Positions 1 through 7,742 of a stretch of DNA of 18,853 nucleotides are shown here, piece after piece (within the stretch, counting starts at the first letter, position 1; each line of letters begins with the position of its first letter). The DNA is from Christensenellaceae bacterium (lineage in GTDB: Bacteria; Bacillota; Clostridia; Christensenellales; Borkfalkiaceae). The position numbers and the translations under genes are program-made. Under the pieces are notes generated by a model. It did no database searches. It was given only the letters and a program-made list of their open reading frames with translations, and had not been told where the DNA came from. The stretch is from the NCBI GenBank assembly GCA_016295005.1, contig JAEDMA010000012.1, forward strand, positions 1 to 18,853, read 5' to 3'.

Positions 1-2
1 TA

Positions 3-44
3 GGGCTATGCCCGAAAATGTAAAGCCACCCGCTTAGCGGGTGG
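3..44 (-). terminator. Terminator hairpins downstream of the phosphoribosyltransferase gene
   Basis: A perfect 8-bp stem (26-33 with 37-44, loop TTA) lies about 20 bases beyond the stop codon of the leftward phosphoribosyltransferase gene. A smaller 4-bp hairpin (3-6 with 10-13) follows it. Read leftward, the first stem is followed by a broken U-rich stretch (CTTTACATTTT), so it can serve as an intrinsic terminator, though the U tract is imperfect. The stem is similar in shape and loop-flanking bases to the hairpin at 17381-17399, so a short palindromic repeat is an alternative reading. Confidence 0.55.
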
Positions 45-64
45 ATATTTACTATATCAGAATA

Positions 65-610
65 TTATTCCGTGAAAACGGGGATAGTGGCGAGATAAAC
101 TACGTCTTCTCTGTCTTTAGCGTCGCCTTCTGCTAAAACGAAAGCCTTTTTGGCGATAATTCCGCCGGCTTTTTCAACAAGCGCTTCAAGACCCGAAAGA
201 CTTTCGCCGGTAGAAACAACGTCGTCTACAATACCGACTTTTTTGCCTTTTATCAAATCGACGTCGTGCTTGGAAAGGAAAAACTCCTGAGCCTTACCGG
301 TAGTTATGGAAGAACCGTACTGAACGGAAATGCCGTCCTGCATATACAATTTTTTAGATTTTCTCGCAACCGCGTAGAAAGGCATGTTAAGTTCGCGCGC
401 AACTACGTGCGTGAGTTGTAAGCCTTTGCTTTCCGCCGTAATCAACACGTCCACGTCGCCTAAAAGTTTGGCAAGCTCTTTACCGCAGTGTTCGGTAAGT
501 TCCTGATTGCCGTGCAGATTAAAGAACGCAATGCTGATTCCGATAGGAAGGGGGAGAATAGGTAACTCTTCTTCTCTTCCCTTAATGTTAACTTTGTAGA
601 ATTTTTCCAT
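65..610 (-). CDS. Phosphoribosyltransferase, adenine phosphoribosyltransferase-like
   Basis: The 181-residue product is a type I phosphoribosyltransferase. The PRPP-binding motif is clear at residues 125-137 (VGIVDDVVSTGES), with the two acidic residues followed by the TGES phosphate loop. A pyrophosphate-loop-like AESKG lies at 59-63 and a basic RKSKK segment at 83-87. Enzymes of this fold transfer a purine or related base onto PRPP in nucleotide salvage. The Apt-like arrangement suggests adenine salvage, but the N-terminal 50 residues are not those of classical Apt, so the base is inferred. The start is supported by AAGGAAGG about 8 bases upstream. The gene diverges from the P-type ATPase and ends at a hairpin. 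Confidence 0.8.
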   Translation of the reverse strand: MEKFYKVNIKGREEELPILPLPIGISIAFFNLHGNQELTEHCGKELAKLLGDVDVLITAESKGLQLTHVVARELNMPFYAVARKSKKLYMQDGISVQYGSSITTGKAQEFFLSKHDVDLIKGKKVGIVDDVVSTGESLSGLEALVEKAGGIIAKKAFVLAEGDAKDREDVVYLATIPVFTE

Positions 611-641
611 CGTTAAAACCTTCCTTTTTTCAATCGTTATT

Positions 642-670
642 AGTTTACCACAAAATAATTCGTTTGTCTA
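642..670 (-). promoter_or_regulatory. Promoter of the phosphoribosyltransferase gene
   Basis: On the minus strand TAGACA (670-665) and TAAACT (647-642) are separated by 17 bases. This is a reasonable sigma-A-type promoter that would start transcription about 25 bases before the start codon. It is assigned by motif and spacing only. Confidence 0.5.
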
Positions 671-688
671 ATTATTAAATCATATAAT
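659..688 (+). promoter_or_regulatory. Possible promoter of the P-type ATPase gene
   Basis: A perfect TATAAT lies at 683-688, but the -35 region 18 bases upstream (TTCGTT) is poor. If used, it gives a leader of about 100 bases before the ATPase start, and it overlaps the divergent promoter at 642-670. A weaker alternative is TTGCCG at 728-733 with TAACTT at 750-755. Neither is convincing alone. Confidence 0.25.
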
Positions 689-797
689 CCCGAAATTAAG
701 CATATTTTTAATGTGTGAATCAAAACTTTGCCGAAAACTTTGAGTGTCGTAACTTTTAAGTTTTTTTCGTGCAAGACGAGTTATTACGGGGGTGGAT

Positions 798-3464
798 ATG
801 GATTTTTACCGTAGCGGAACGCAAAAAGCGGCAGAATATTTTAACAGCGACGTTCTGTTCGGCTTAAAACCCGAAACCGTTAAAAAAAATAAAGAAAAGT
901 ACGGTAAAAACAAGATTACCGAAAAGAAAAAACAAAGTTTTTTCAAAAAGGTGATGACCGCCCTTTCCGAACCCATGCTTATAATACTGCTTTTCAGTTT
1001 CGTCGTCGCGCTCGGGGTGAATATCGGCAGATTCGTTAAAACGGGCGAAGGGGATTTCGGTGAGTGTTTCGGAATACTTTTTGCCGTTGTGTTGTCGGTA
1101 AGCATAACTCTTATTATGGAGGGCAGTTCGGAAAAAGCCTTTAACGCGCTCGGCAAAATTTACGACAACGCCCTTATAAAAACGATAAGAAACGGCAAAA
1201 CGGAACTCGTCCGTCAGGACGAACTCGTTGCGGGCGATATAGTTATTTTAGAAAGCGGCGACAAAATTGTTGCCGACGGCAGACTTATTAAAGGGGATTC
1301 TCTCACGGTAGACGAATCCGCTCTTACGGGCGAAAGCGTACCCGTTAAAAAGGAAGCCGATTTTCTGCCCGACAAAATTTTACCCCTTGCGGAAAGAAAA
1401 AACTGTTTGTTTTCGGGTACTTTCGTTACGGGCGGCAACGGTAAAATGATAATTACCGCCGTCGGCGACGATACCGAAATAGGCAAAATAGCGGGGGAAC
1501 TTTCTTCTAAAAAGGAGTTGCCGTCGCCTTTACAGCAAAAGCTCGCAAAACTCGGTAAAATCATATCGGCGGTGGGGTGCGTTTTCGCGGTGATAGTGTT
1601 TTTAATAAACGTCGCAAGGCTTATTATAAACGGCGATTTTACCTTTTACGGCGTGCAGGAACTTTTTATATCCTGCATAGTGCTGATAGTCGCGGCGGTA
1701 CCCGAAGGATTGCCGACGATAGTCGCCGTTTCGCTCGCCCTTAACATGATAAAACTCGCCAAAGAAAACGCCCTTATAAAAAAAATGATAGCAACCGAAA
1801 CGGCGGGGGCCGTAAGCGTTATCTGTTCGGATAAAACGGGAACGCTTACCGAAAACAAAATGACGGTTTCGTCGGTATGTTTCAACGAATTCTGTTGCAG
1901 TGCGGAAGCCATAAAAAAAGAGTTTCTTTTACAGAATTTCGTTTGCAATTCCACCGCCGAAGCAATAGAAAAAAACGGCGGAAAAGATATTTCGGGAAGC
2001 GGTACCGAAAAAGCCCTTTTAGCCGCGGCGATAAAGAGCGGCGAAGTAAAAAACGTGAAAGCCTATCGCGAACGGTTTCCGATAAGTAAAAGAGAGCCGT
2101 TTTCTTCCGAAAAAAAGTATATGACTACCACGATAAAGGTCGGCGGAAAGGAAAGAACGCTCATTAAAGGCGCGCCGGAAAAGGTGGTCGAAAGGTGCGT
2201 TTTAACCAAAGGTCAGAAAGAAAAAGCCTTGAAAGAAGCGCTTGTTTTTCAGAACCAGGCGAAGAGAGTGCTTTGCTTTGCGCACGACGACGGCGACGGT
2301 TATATTTACGACGGGTACGCCGTTTTATCCGACGGCATAAGGAAAGAAGTTTATAAAGCGGTAAAAGACTGTAAACGCGCAGGCATAAAAGTAAAAATTC
2401 TCACAGGGGATAACTTCGCCACGGCTTTTGCCGTCGCCAAAGAACTTAAAATCGCCGAATCGGAAAGGGAGGTCGTCAACGCGCAGGAACTGGAAAATAT
2501 GGACGACGCAACCCTTAAAAAGGCGTTGGAAAAAATAACCGTTATAGCGAGAAGCACGCCTATCGTTAAACTTCGCATAGTAAAAGCGCTCAAAGAATGC
2601 GGAGAAGTGGTGGCGGTTACGGGCGACGGCATAAACGACGCGCCCGCAATAAAACACGCCGATATCGGCATTTCTATGGGTAAAACGGGAAGCGAAATAA
2701 CAAAGGAAGCGTCCGACGTGGTGCTTTTAGACGACAGTTTCGCAACCATTATAAAAGCCGTGTCTTTCGGAAGAAACGTGTACAGAAACTTGCAACGGTT
2801 CATACTGTTTCAGTTGTCGGTGAATTTGTCGGCTCTATTGTTTATCACCGCGTGCGTAATCACGGGGGCGGAACAGCCTTTCAATACCCTTCAGCTTCTC
2901 TGGATAAACGTTATCATGGACGGACCGCCCGCTCTGACTTTGGGGTTAGAAAAAATGACGGATAAACTTATGGACTTAAAACCCATTAAACGAAGCCGAA
3001 GCATAGTCACACTTAAAATGCTCGTAAGAATCGCCTTTAACGGGGTGTTCGTGGCGGCGGTTATGGCGTGGCAGTTTTTCGGTAATTTTCTTTGCATACC
3101 CGAATCGGAAAAGGGAAGCGTAACGTTTACGCTATTTATAGTTTTTCAACTGTTTAACGCTTTCAATTCGAGAGAACTCGGTTCGCAGAGCATATTCGCG
3201 GGTTTTAAGCGTAACGGCGTAATGGTGGTAACGTTTTCGGTAACTTTCCTCGTTCAGATACTTATCGTAACTTTTTTGGGCAAACTTTTCGGAATATCGC
3301 CGATGAGCGCGCTTTCCTGGGTAAAAACGGTGGCGGCGGCATTTTCGATAGTGGCGGTGTCCGAAGTGTATAAACTCTGTTACAGAACGGCGTTCGGAAC
3401 GAGAAAGGCAAAAAACGACAAAAAAACTTTCGCGGCGACGCTTAAAAGGACCGAAATCGCATAA
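798..3464 (+). CDS. P-type cation-transporting ATPase, PMCA-like (probable Ca2+ pump)
   Basis: The 888-residue membrane pump has the full P2-type ATPase layout. There is an N-terminal cation-ATPase domain, an actuator-domain TGES at about 177-180, PEGLP in M4 at about 302-306, and the phosphorylated aspartate in DKTGT at about 345-349. A KGAPE nucleotide-binding motif at about 457-461 and TGDGINDAP in the hinge at about 608-616 follow. M5 reads QLSVNLSALL and M6 reads LLWINVIMDGPP. The M5 Asn, M6 Asn/Asp pair and M4 Glu fit the single Ca2+ site of plasma-membrane-type pumps; M5 lacks the acidic residue used for the second site in SERCA. Ca2+ efflux is therefore inferred, and Mn2+ is possible. 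The ATG at 798 is preferred over the in-frame GTG at 792, because GGGGG at 788-792 is well placed for the ATG and would abut the GTG. Confidence 0.92.
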   Translation: MDFYRSGTQKAAEYFNSDVLFGLKPETVKKNKEKYGKNKITEKKKQSFFKKVMTALSEPMLIILLFSFVVALGVNIGRFVKTGEGDFGECFGILFAVVLSVSITLIMEGSSEKAFNALGKIYDNALIKTIRNGKTELVRQDELVAGDIVILESGDKIVADGRLIKGDSLTVDESALTGESVPVKKEADFLPDKILPLAERKNCLFSGTFVTGGNGKMIITAVGDDTEIGKIAGELSSKKELPSPLQQKLAKLGKIISAVGCVFAVIVFLINVARLIINGDFTFYGVQELFISCIVLIVAAVPEGLPTIVAVSLALNMIKLAKENALIKKMIATETAGAVSVICSDKTGTLTENKMTVSSVCFNEFCCSAEAIKKEFLLQNFVCNSTAEAIEKNGGKDISGSGTEKALLAAAIKSGEVKNVKAYRERFPISKREPFSSEKKYMTTTIKVGGKERTLIKGAPEKVVERCVLTKGQKEKALKEALVFQNQAKRVLCFAHDDGDGYIYDGYAVLSDGIRKEVYKAVKDCKRAGIKVKILTGDNFATAFAVAKELKIAESEREVVNAQELENMDDATLKKALEKITVIARSTPIVKLRIVKALKECGEVVAVTGDGINDAPAIKHADIGISMGKTGSEITKEASDVVLLDDSFATIIKAVSFGRNVYRNLQRFILFQLSVNLSALLFITACVITGAEQPFNTLQLLWINVIMDGPPALTLGLEKMTDKLMDLKPIKRSRSIVTLKMLVRIAFNGVFVAAVMAWQFFGNFLCIPESEKGSVTFTLFIVFQLFNAFNSRELGSQSIFAGFKRNGVMVVTFSVTFLVQILIVTFLGKLFGISPMSALSWVKTVAAAFSIVAVSEVYKLCYRTAFGTRKAKNDKKTFAATLKRTEIA

Positions 3465-3497
3465 ATAAAAAAACTATAGAGGCGTAAACTAATTTAT

Positions 3498-4217
3498 ATG
3501 ACGAAAATAATCGTAACCGAAACCGCGGAAAAAGAAAATAATTTATTGTACGTGCAGACTTCTCTTTCCGAGTTGTTAAAAAGAACGGAAAGCGTCGCGT
3601 CGGTAAAGTCGCGCGATAATTACAGCAGACTTTCCGTCGATACGGAAGACTATTATTCGGGAATAGTCAACGCCGAAATATGCGACAAACTTTCCGAAAT
3701 AATAGCCGTAAACTATAAATACCGCTATTTTAAGAAAAATATCGCTATAAAAGGTCTTTCGGAAACGGAAAAAGAAATTTTGTACGCAAGTTTAATCGCG
3801 GCGGACTTCGAAGAAGACAAAAAGTACGTTTTCGATAGGTTAAAGGGGTATACCGACATTACTCTGGAAGGAATATACAATTTCAGGTTGCAACCGCTCA
3901 AAAAGAAATGGAAAGAAATCGTCGACTGTATGCCGGCGTGCTTCGTTAATTCGCAAATGGTGGATTTTATCGGCTTTTTGCTGGAAAACAAAACCAAACG
4001 GGTGTACGTGGACGGGGGAAGAGTGTACGATTCGCATTACAGAAGACTTAACCGCTGCGCCCTTTTAGACGGCGAAGACGTAAGAATAATAAGAGAAGTT
4101 ATATTGAGTAGCGCCGGTGAAGCGGAAATTTTCGGAAGCATTCCCCCCGAAGACGAAAAATATTTTAAACTGCTCTATAAAGATAAAATATTTTTTTCGA
4201 GCGGATATTTTTGTTAA
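3498..4217 (+). CDS. ytxC: YtxC-family protein (putative sporulation protein)
   Basis: The 239-residue soluble product has no signal peptide or transmembrane segment. Residues about 123-143 (EGIYNFRLQPLKKKWKEIVD) match the hallmark of the YtxC family as I know it: an FRL motif followed by a basic helix and EIVD, then a hydrophobic FI-x-FLLE segment near 157-163. In Bacillus ytxC lies beside thrS, and the same adjacency is seen here, which supports the call. The family's biochemical role is unknown; it is listed as sporulation-related. Its Shine-Dalgarno is weak (AGAGG about 15 bases upstream). The short gap after the ATPase has no terminator, so co-transcription with it is possible. The family call rests on a short motif plus context. 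Confidence 0.65.
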   Translation: MTKIIVTETAEKENNLLYVQTSLSELLKRTESVASVKSRDNYSRLSVDTEDYYSGIVNAEICDKLSEIIAVNYKYRYFKKNIAIKGLSETEKEILYASLIAADFEEDKKYVFDRLKGYTDITLEGIYNFRLQPLKKKWKEIVDCMPACFVNSQMVDFIGFLLENKTKRVYVDGGRVYDSHYRRLNRCALLDGEDVRIIREVILSSAGEAEIFGSIPPEDEKYFKLLYKDKIFFSSGYFC

Positions 4218-4222
4218 AAACC

Positions 4223-4251
4223 TTGACAAAAAAGAAAAAGGGTACTATTAT
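4223..4251 (+). promoter_or_regulatory. Promoter of the T-box/thrS unit
   Basis: TTGACA (4223-4228) and TATTAT (4246-4251) are separated by exactly 17 bases. This is close to the sigma-A consensus and lies just after the ytxC stop. Transcription should start near 4258 and run into the T-box leader. Confidence 0.85.
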
Positions 4252-4257
4252 ATAAGA

Positions 4258-4492
4258 AATTTGAATATTTGCGCGAATTTTCGGACAAGTAAACGTTTCA
4301 ACCGGTTTTCAGAGAGTGGGCGACGGTGCGATTCCCATAAACGGCAAACGATCGAAACCGCCGATTATTGCAAAAGGGTATTCGGACTTACCGAAGAAAG
4401 AGAGGTCGCTTTTATTAAAGGCGGCAAGTAGGGTGGAAACGCGGATTAAAATTCGTCCTTACGCTTAAAGTTTTAAGCGTAAGGATTTTTTT
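4258..4492 (+). promoter_or_regulatory. T-box leader (tRNA-sensing riboswitch) of thrS
   Basis: This leader should sense uncharged tRNA-Thr and allow thrS transcription when threonine is short. Stem I has its base at 4303-4310 with 4354-4360, the AGAGAG motif at 4311-4316, and a distal helix TGGG (4317-4320) with CCCA (4334-4337) enclosing GGTGCGA. A Stem III hairpin is at 4381-4385 with 4391-4395. The T-box sequence is AAGTAGGGTGGAAACGCGG (4426-4444). Its TGGA bulge would pair with a tRNA ending in UCCA. The consensus bases after TGGN are ACC; here they are AAC. Two in-frame-independent ACG threonine codons (4341-4343 and 4348-4350) lie in the region expected to hold the specifier loop. The antiterminator would use AGGG (4430-4433) with TCCT (4456-4459). 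Confidence 0.93.
4456..4492 (+). terminator. T-box-controlled intrinsic terminator
   Basis: A 13-bp stem (4456-4468 with 4473-4485) is followed directly by seven T residues (4486-4492). Its 5' arm starts with TCCT, which is also the partner of the T-box AGGG, so terminator and antiterminator exclude each other. It ends 14 bases before the thrS start codon. Confidence 0.93.
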
Positions 4493-4506
4493 ATAAGGAG
4501 AAGATT

Positions 4507-6438
4507 ATGAAAATTACTTTGAAAGACGGTTCGGTTATCGAAGCGGCGGAAAACTCGACGTGTCTTGACGTTGCAAAACAGATTTCCGAAGGACTTGCGA
4601 GAAACGCCGTCGCGGCGAAAATCGACGGAAAATTAGTGGATTTATCTACTAAAATCGAAAACGACTGCGAATTGCAGTTGGTAACCCTTCGCGACAAAGA
4701 GGGGCTCGAAGTTTATCGCCACACTTGCGCGCATGTTCTCGCGCAGGCGATTAAACATATATTTCCCACGTGCAAACTAGCTATAGGCCCCGTTATCGAA
4801 AAGGGATTCTATTACGACGTGGAATTCAAAACCCCCATTTCTCAGGACGACCTTGATAAAATCGAAAAGGAAATGAAAGACATAATAAAGAGCGACATTC
4901 CCGTCGAAAGAATCGTTTACACCAGAAAGGAAGCGCTTAAAGTAGCGAAAGATTTCGGCGAACCCTATAAAGTTGAACTCATTAACGAATTGCCCGCGGA
5001 CAGCGTTATCAGTTTCTATAAGCAAGGGGACTTTATGGATCTTTGCCGCGGACCTCATCTTCCTTCCACGGGAAGAATCAAGGCGTTCAAACTTACTTCC
5101 GTTACCGGCGCTTACTGGCGCGGCAACGAAAAGAACAAAATGCTTACCAGAATTTACGGCACGGCGTTCGAAAAGAAGAGCGAACTCGAAGAATATCTTA
5201 CAGCGCTTGAAGAAGCGAAAAAGAGAGATCACAACAAACTCGGAAGAGATTTGGGTATTTTTATGACGGAAGAAGTTATCGGTCAGGGTCTTCCGATTTT
5301 GATGCCGAAAGGCGCGAAAATTCTTCAGATTTTATCGAGATTCGTTGAAGACGAAGAAGAAAAACGCGGATTTATGATTACCAAAACTCCGAATATGGCG
5401 AAAAACGATTTGTACAGAATTTCGGGGCACTGGGATCATTACAGAGATAAAATGTTTATTATCGGCGACGAAAATTCGCCTGAAGCGATGGCTCTTCGCC
5501 CGATGACCTGTCCTTTCCAGTACCAGATATATAAGAACGGGTTAAAGAGTTACAGAGATCTGCCTTGCCGTTACAGCGAAACGGCTACAGAATTCAGAAA
5601 CGAAGCGAGCGGTGAAATGCACGGGCTTATCAGAATTCGTCAGTTCACTCTTTCCGACGGGCATATCGTTTGCCGCCCCGATCAGATAGAAGACGAATTC
5701 AAACGCTGCCTCGACCTTTCTTACTACTTCCTCGAATGTCTGGGAATGAGAGAGGACGTTACTTTCCGTTTCAGCAAACGCGGTAAAGCGAACAAAGATA
5801 AATATATCGACAACGATAAGGCGTGGAACGAAACGGAAGCGCTTATGAAAAAGATTTTGGACGAGATAGGATTAGATTACGTCGAAGCGGACAACGAGGC
5901 TGCTTTCTACGGACCTAAACTCGACGTCCAGAGCAAAAACGTTTACGGCAAAGAAGATACCATCATCACCATTCAGTTAGACTTTGCGGCGGCGCACTCT
6001 TTCGGAATGACTTACGTAGACGAAAACGGCGAAAAACAATATCCGTTCGTTATCCACAGAAGTTCTATCGGTTGTTACGAAAGAACGCTCGCTATGCTTA
6101 TCGAAAAATACGCGGGCGCGTTCCCGTTCTGGATTTGTCCCGTTCAGGTTAAGGTTATGAGTCTTACCGACAGAAGCGCGGATTACGCTAAAAAGATAGT
6201 CGACGAATTGCGTATGGCAGGATTAAGAGCCGAAGCCGACGTAAGAAACGAAAAGATAGGCTATAAGATAAGAGAAGCCCAACTCGATAAAATCCCGTAT
6301 ATGTTTATCGTCGGCGATAAGGAAGAAGAAGCGGGCAAAGTTTCCGTTCGTTCGAGAAAAGACGGCGATTTAGGCGTTATGGAAAGAAACGAAATCATAG
6401 CGAAACTCGTCGAAGAAGACAGAAGCAAAAAAGTTTAA
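4507..6438 (+). CDS. thrS: Threonyl-tRNA synthetase
   Basis: This 643-residue cytoplasmic enzyme charges tRNA-Thr and has the normal bacterial length. An N-terminal TGS domain covers about 1-61. The editing domain carries HTCAH at 72-76 and CRGPH at 180-184, the metal-type ligands of the Ser-tRNA-Thr hydrolysis site. The class II core has motif 2 around the RNEASGEMHGLIRIRQF segment (364-380), and Zn ligands are expected at C335 (MTCP), H386 (SDGH) and H517 (VIHRSS). Motif 3 (GCYERTLAMLIEKY) follows, then the anticodon-binding domain from about 540. AAGGAG at 4495-4500 sits 6 bases before the ATG. Expression is controlled by the T-box leader immediately upstream. Nothing is missing from the protein. 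Confidence 0.98.
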   Translation: MKITLKDGSVIEAAENSTCLDVAKQISEGLARNAVAAKIDGKLVDLSTKIENDCELQLVTLRDKEGLEVYRHTCAHVLAQAIKHIFPTCKLAIGPVIEKGFYYDVEFKTPISQDDLDKIEKEMKDIIKSDIPVERIVYTRKEALKVAKDFGEPYKVELINELPADSVISFYKQGDFMDLCRGPHLPSTGRIKAFKLTSVTGAYWRGNEKNKMLTRIYGTAFEKKSELEEYLTALEEAKKRDHNKLGRDLGIFMTEEVIGQGLPILMPKGAKILQILSRFVEDEEEKRGFMITKTPNMAKNDLYRISGHWDHYRDKMFIIGDENSPEAMALRPMTCPFQYQIYKNGLKSYRDLPCRYSETATEFRNEASGEMHGLIRIRQFTLSDGHIVCRPDQIEDEFKRCLDLSYYFLECLGMREDVTFRFSKRGKANKDKYIDNDKAWNETEALMKKILDEIGLDYVEADNEAAFYGPKLDVQSKNVYGKEDTIITIQLDFAAAHSFGMTYVDENGEKQYPFVIHRSSIGCYERTLAMLIEKYAGAFPFWICPVQVKVMSLTDRSADYAKKIVDELRMAGLRAEADVRNEKIGYKIREAQLDKIPYMFIVGDKEEEAGKVSVRSRKDGDLGVMERNEIIAKLVEEDRSKKV

Positions 6439-6463
6439 CGAAAATTTATAATTATTAAGTAAA

Positions 6464-6492
6464 GCGGCGTAGCGAAATTTTCGCTACGCCGC
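6464..6492. terminator. Bidirectional terminator between thrS and spmB
   Basis: A perfect 13-bp GC-rich stem (6464-6476 with 6480-6492) lies 26 bases after the thrS stop. The rightward 3' side reads AATTGCGTTTTTG and the leftward side TTTACTTAAT, so both tails are moderately T-rich. The placement between convergent genes suggests it ends both units. The remaining bases to 6595 hold nothing I can identify. Confidence 0.7.
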
Positions 6493-6595
6493 AATTGCGT
6501 TTTTGTGGTTTTGAGTACGTTTTAGCCGTCGTAAAATCGGTTGATCGAAAGAGGCTGCCGACGGGAAAAAGGCGTATTCGCGCGGAAAATGTAGG

Positions 6596-7102
6596 CTACA
6601 TAATTTTGCAGATAAAACATGCGAACACACAGGAACAAAAAGACGCGAAAAGAGAAATTATAATCGGAAGCAACAATTTTTTGTTTTTCACGTTGGCAAA
6701 ATATACCGCTGCGATATAGAAAACCGTTTCGCTCGAACCGTATATAACGCAGGCGCACCGCGCAAGATAAGAGTCTGCGCCGTATTCGGAAAAAATTTCC
6801 GAAAGCATCGCAAGCGAACCGCTGCCCGAGAAGGGTTTAATCATAACCAGTTTGCATAACTCTTTCGGGATTCCCAAAAAGCCGAAAACGGGGGAAAGGA
6901 TTTGCGTTAAAAAGTCGGATATGCCGCTCGCTTCGAAAAGTTCGGTCAAAACGAAAATGCTTACAAGGTACGGGAAAATGTTCGCGGCAAAAGGAAGCGC
7001 CGACTTTGCTCCTTCGGTAAAGGCGTCGTACGGCTTGACCTTTTTTATTGCGGAATACATAAGTATCGTCAAAAACAAAAAGGGGATAATATAAGATGAC
7101 AT
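6596..7102 (-). CDS. spmB: Spore maturation protein B
   Basis: This 168-residue membrane protein has several hydrophobic segments (about 3-19, 37-56, 114-135 and 144-166) and the nucleoside-recognition/Gate domain typical of SpmB. The family signature KPFSGSGSLAML is at 89-100, followed by SEIFSEYGADS and the GSSETVFY stretch at 122-129. SpmA and SpmB act together in forespore core dehydration in Bacillus; the transported molecule is not settled. Its ATG overlaps the spmA stop as TGATG, and AAAGGA lies about 9 bases upstream, so the two are translationally coupled. Length is close to the family norm. Confidence 0.93.
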   Translation of the reverse strand: MSSYIIPFLFLTILMYSAIKKVKPYDAFTEGAKSALPFAANIFPYLVSIFVLTELFEASGISDFLTQILSPVFGFLGIPKELCKLVMIKPFSGSGSLAMLSEIFSEYGADSYLARCACVIYGSSETVFYIAAVYFANVKNKKLLLPIIISLFASFCSCVFACFICKIM

Positions 7103-7656
7103 CAGGCTTTTCCTTTAACGAATATTTTAACGAGCAATATTCCGACTACGCTCGAAACGAGCGTCGCTAAAATAGTCGGCAGAATTATATCGGACGGGTT
7201 AGTCGCGCCGACTTGCGTTCTTAAAGCCAGCACCGACGAGGGTATAAGTTGTACGCTCGTTGCGTTTATAACGAAAAACATTGCCGTGGCGTAAGCGGTA
7301 CCGCCGAATTTGTCGAGTTCCTCCACCGCTTTTATTCCCATAGGGGTGGTCGCGCCGCTCATTCCAAGAAGGTTTGCCGAAAGATTAAGGGAAACGTACT
7401 TTTCCGCGGGCGGCGGTAACTTTCCGAACAACAACTTGTTAAACGGCGAAAGAACTTTCGCCGTTTTTTCCGTTAAACCCGTTTTTTCCGCAAGCGAAAA
7501 AATGCCCAGCCACACGGCGTAAATTACCGCCATTTTAAGGGTGAGAGATAAAGCTTTTTCTCCGCCCGAAAGCATCGCCGCAAGCGCCCCGTCCGGATTG
7601 AAAAACAACAGCAAGGCTACCGCGCTTATAAGCACCGTTCCGAAAATTACGTTCAT
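7102..7656 (-). CDS. spmA: Spore maturation protein A
   Basis: The 184-residue protein has hydrophobic segments near 4-20, 40-56, 122-145 and 157-180. The SpmA signature NLLGMSGATTPMGIKAVEEL lies at 95-114, and INATSVQLIPSSVLALR follows at 130-146. SpmA works with SpmB in spore core dehydration. The gene opens the leftward pair and diverges from metG. In Bacillus the pair follows dacB, which is absent here. The start lacks a strong Shine-Dalgarno, but the length and N-terminus fit the family. I saw no convincing sporulation-sigma promoter in the 86-base gap upstream. Confidence 0.93.
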   Translation of the reverse strand: MNVIFGTVLISAVALLLFFNPDGALAAMLSGGEKALSLTLKMAVIYAVWLGIFSLAEKTGLTEKTAKVLSPFNKLLFGKLPPPAEKYVSLNLSANLLGMSGATTPMGIKAVEELDKFGGTAYATAMFFVINATSVQLIPSSVLALRTQVGATNPSDIILPTILATLVSSVVGILLVKIFVKGKA

Positions 7657-7681
7657 AATAAAACTTTATGCCGCAAAAGCC

Positions 7682-7710
7682 TTGAATATGTTGTTTTTTT
7701 ATGCTAAAAT
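7682..7710 (+). promoter_or_regulatory. Promoter of the metG unit
   Basis: TTGAAT (7682-7687) and TAAAAT (7705-7710) are separated by 17 bases in the gap between spmA and metG. The expected start near 7717 leaves a leader of about 25 bases. That is too short for a T-box or SAM riboswitch, and neither is seen here. Confidence 0.7.
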
Positions 7711-7742
7711 AACATAATAGAACAGTTTTTTAAGGAGCGCAG

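Noticed and set aside
2351..2803. Long minus-strand open frame (150 codons) opposite the P-type ATPase
   Set aside because: It lies wholly inside an intact, motif-complete ATPase gene, has Ser/Ala/Thr-rich composition typical of antisense reading, and no credible ribosome binding site or family.
4117..4431. 104-codon plus-strand frame across the thrS leader
   Set aside because: It covers the end of ytxC, the promoter and the T-box structures. The RNA elements explain this region, and the frame has no Shine-Dalgarno.
4777..5232. Minus-strand open frame of 151 codons inside thrS
   Set aside because: It is antisense to a complete ThrS with all motifs and is low-complexity Phe/Arg-rich, so it is a shadow frame.
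6495..6719. 74-codon plus-strand frame after the thrS terminator
   Set aside because: It starts at a TTG within the terminator flank, has no ribosome binding site, and overlaps spmB in antisense.
7657..7742. Sporulation-sigma promoter (GCATA or CATATT-like motifs) upstream of spmA
   Set aside because: Short matches exist on the minus strand, but the spacing does not fit sigma-E, sigma-F or sigma-G promoters.
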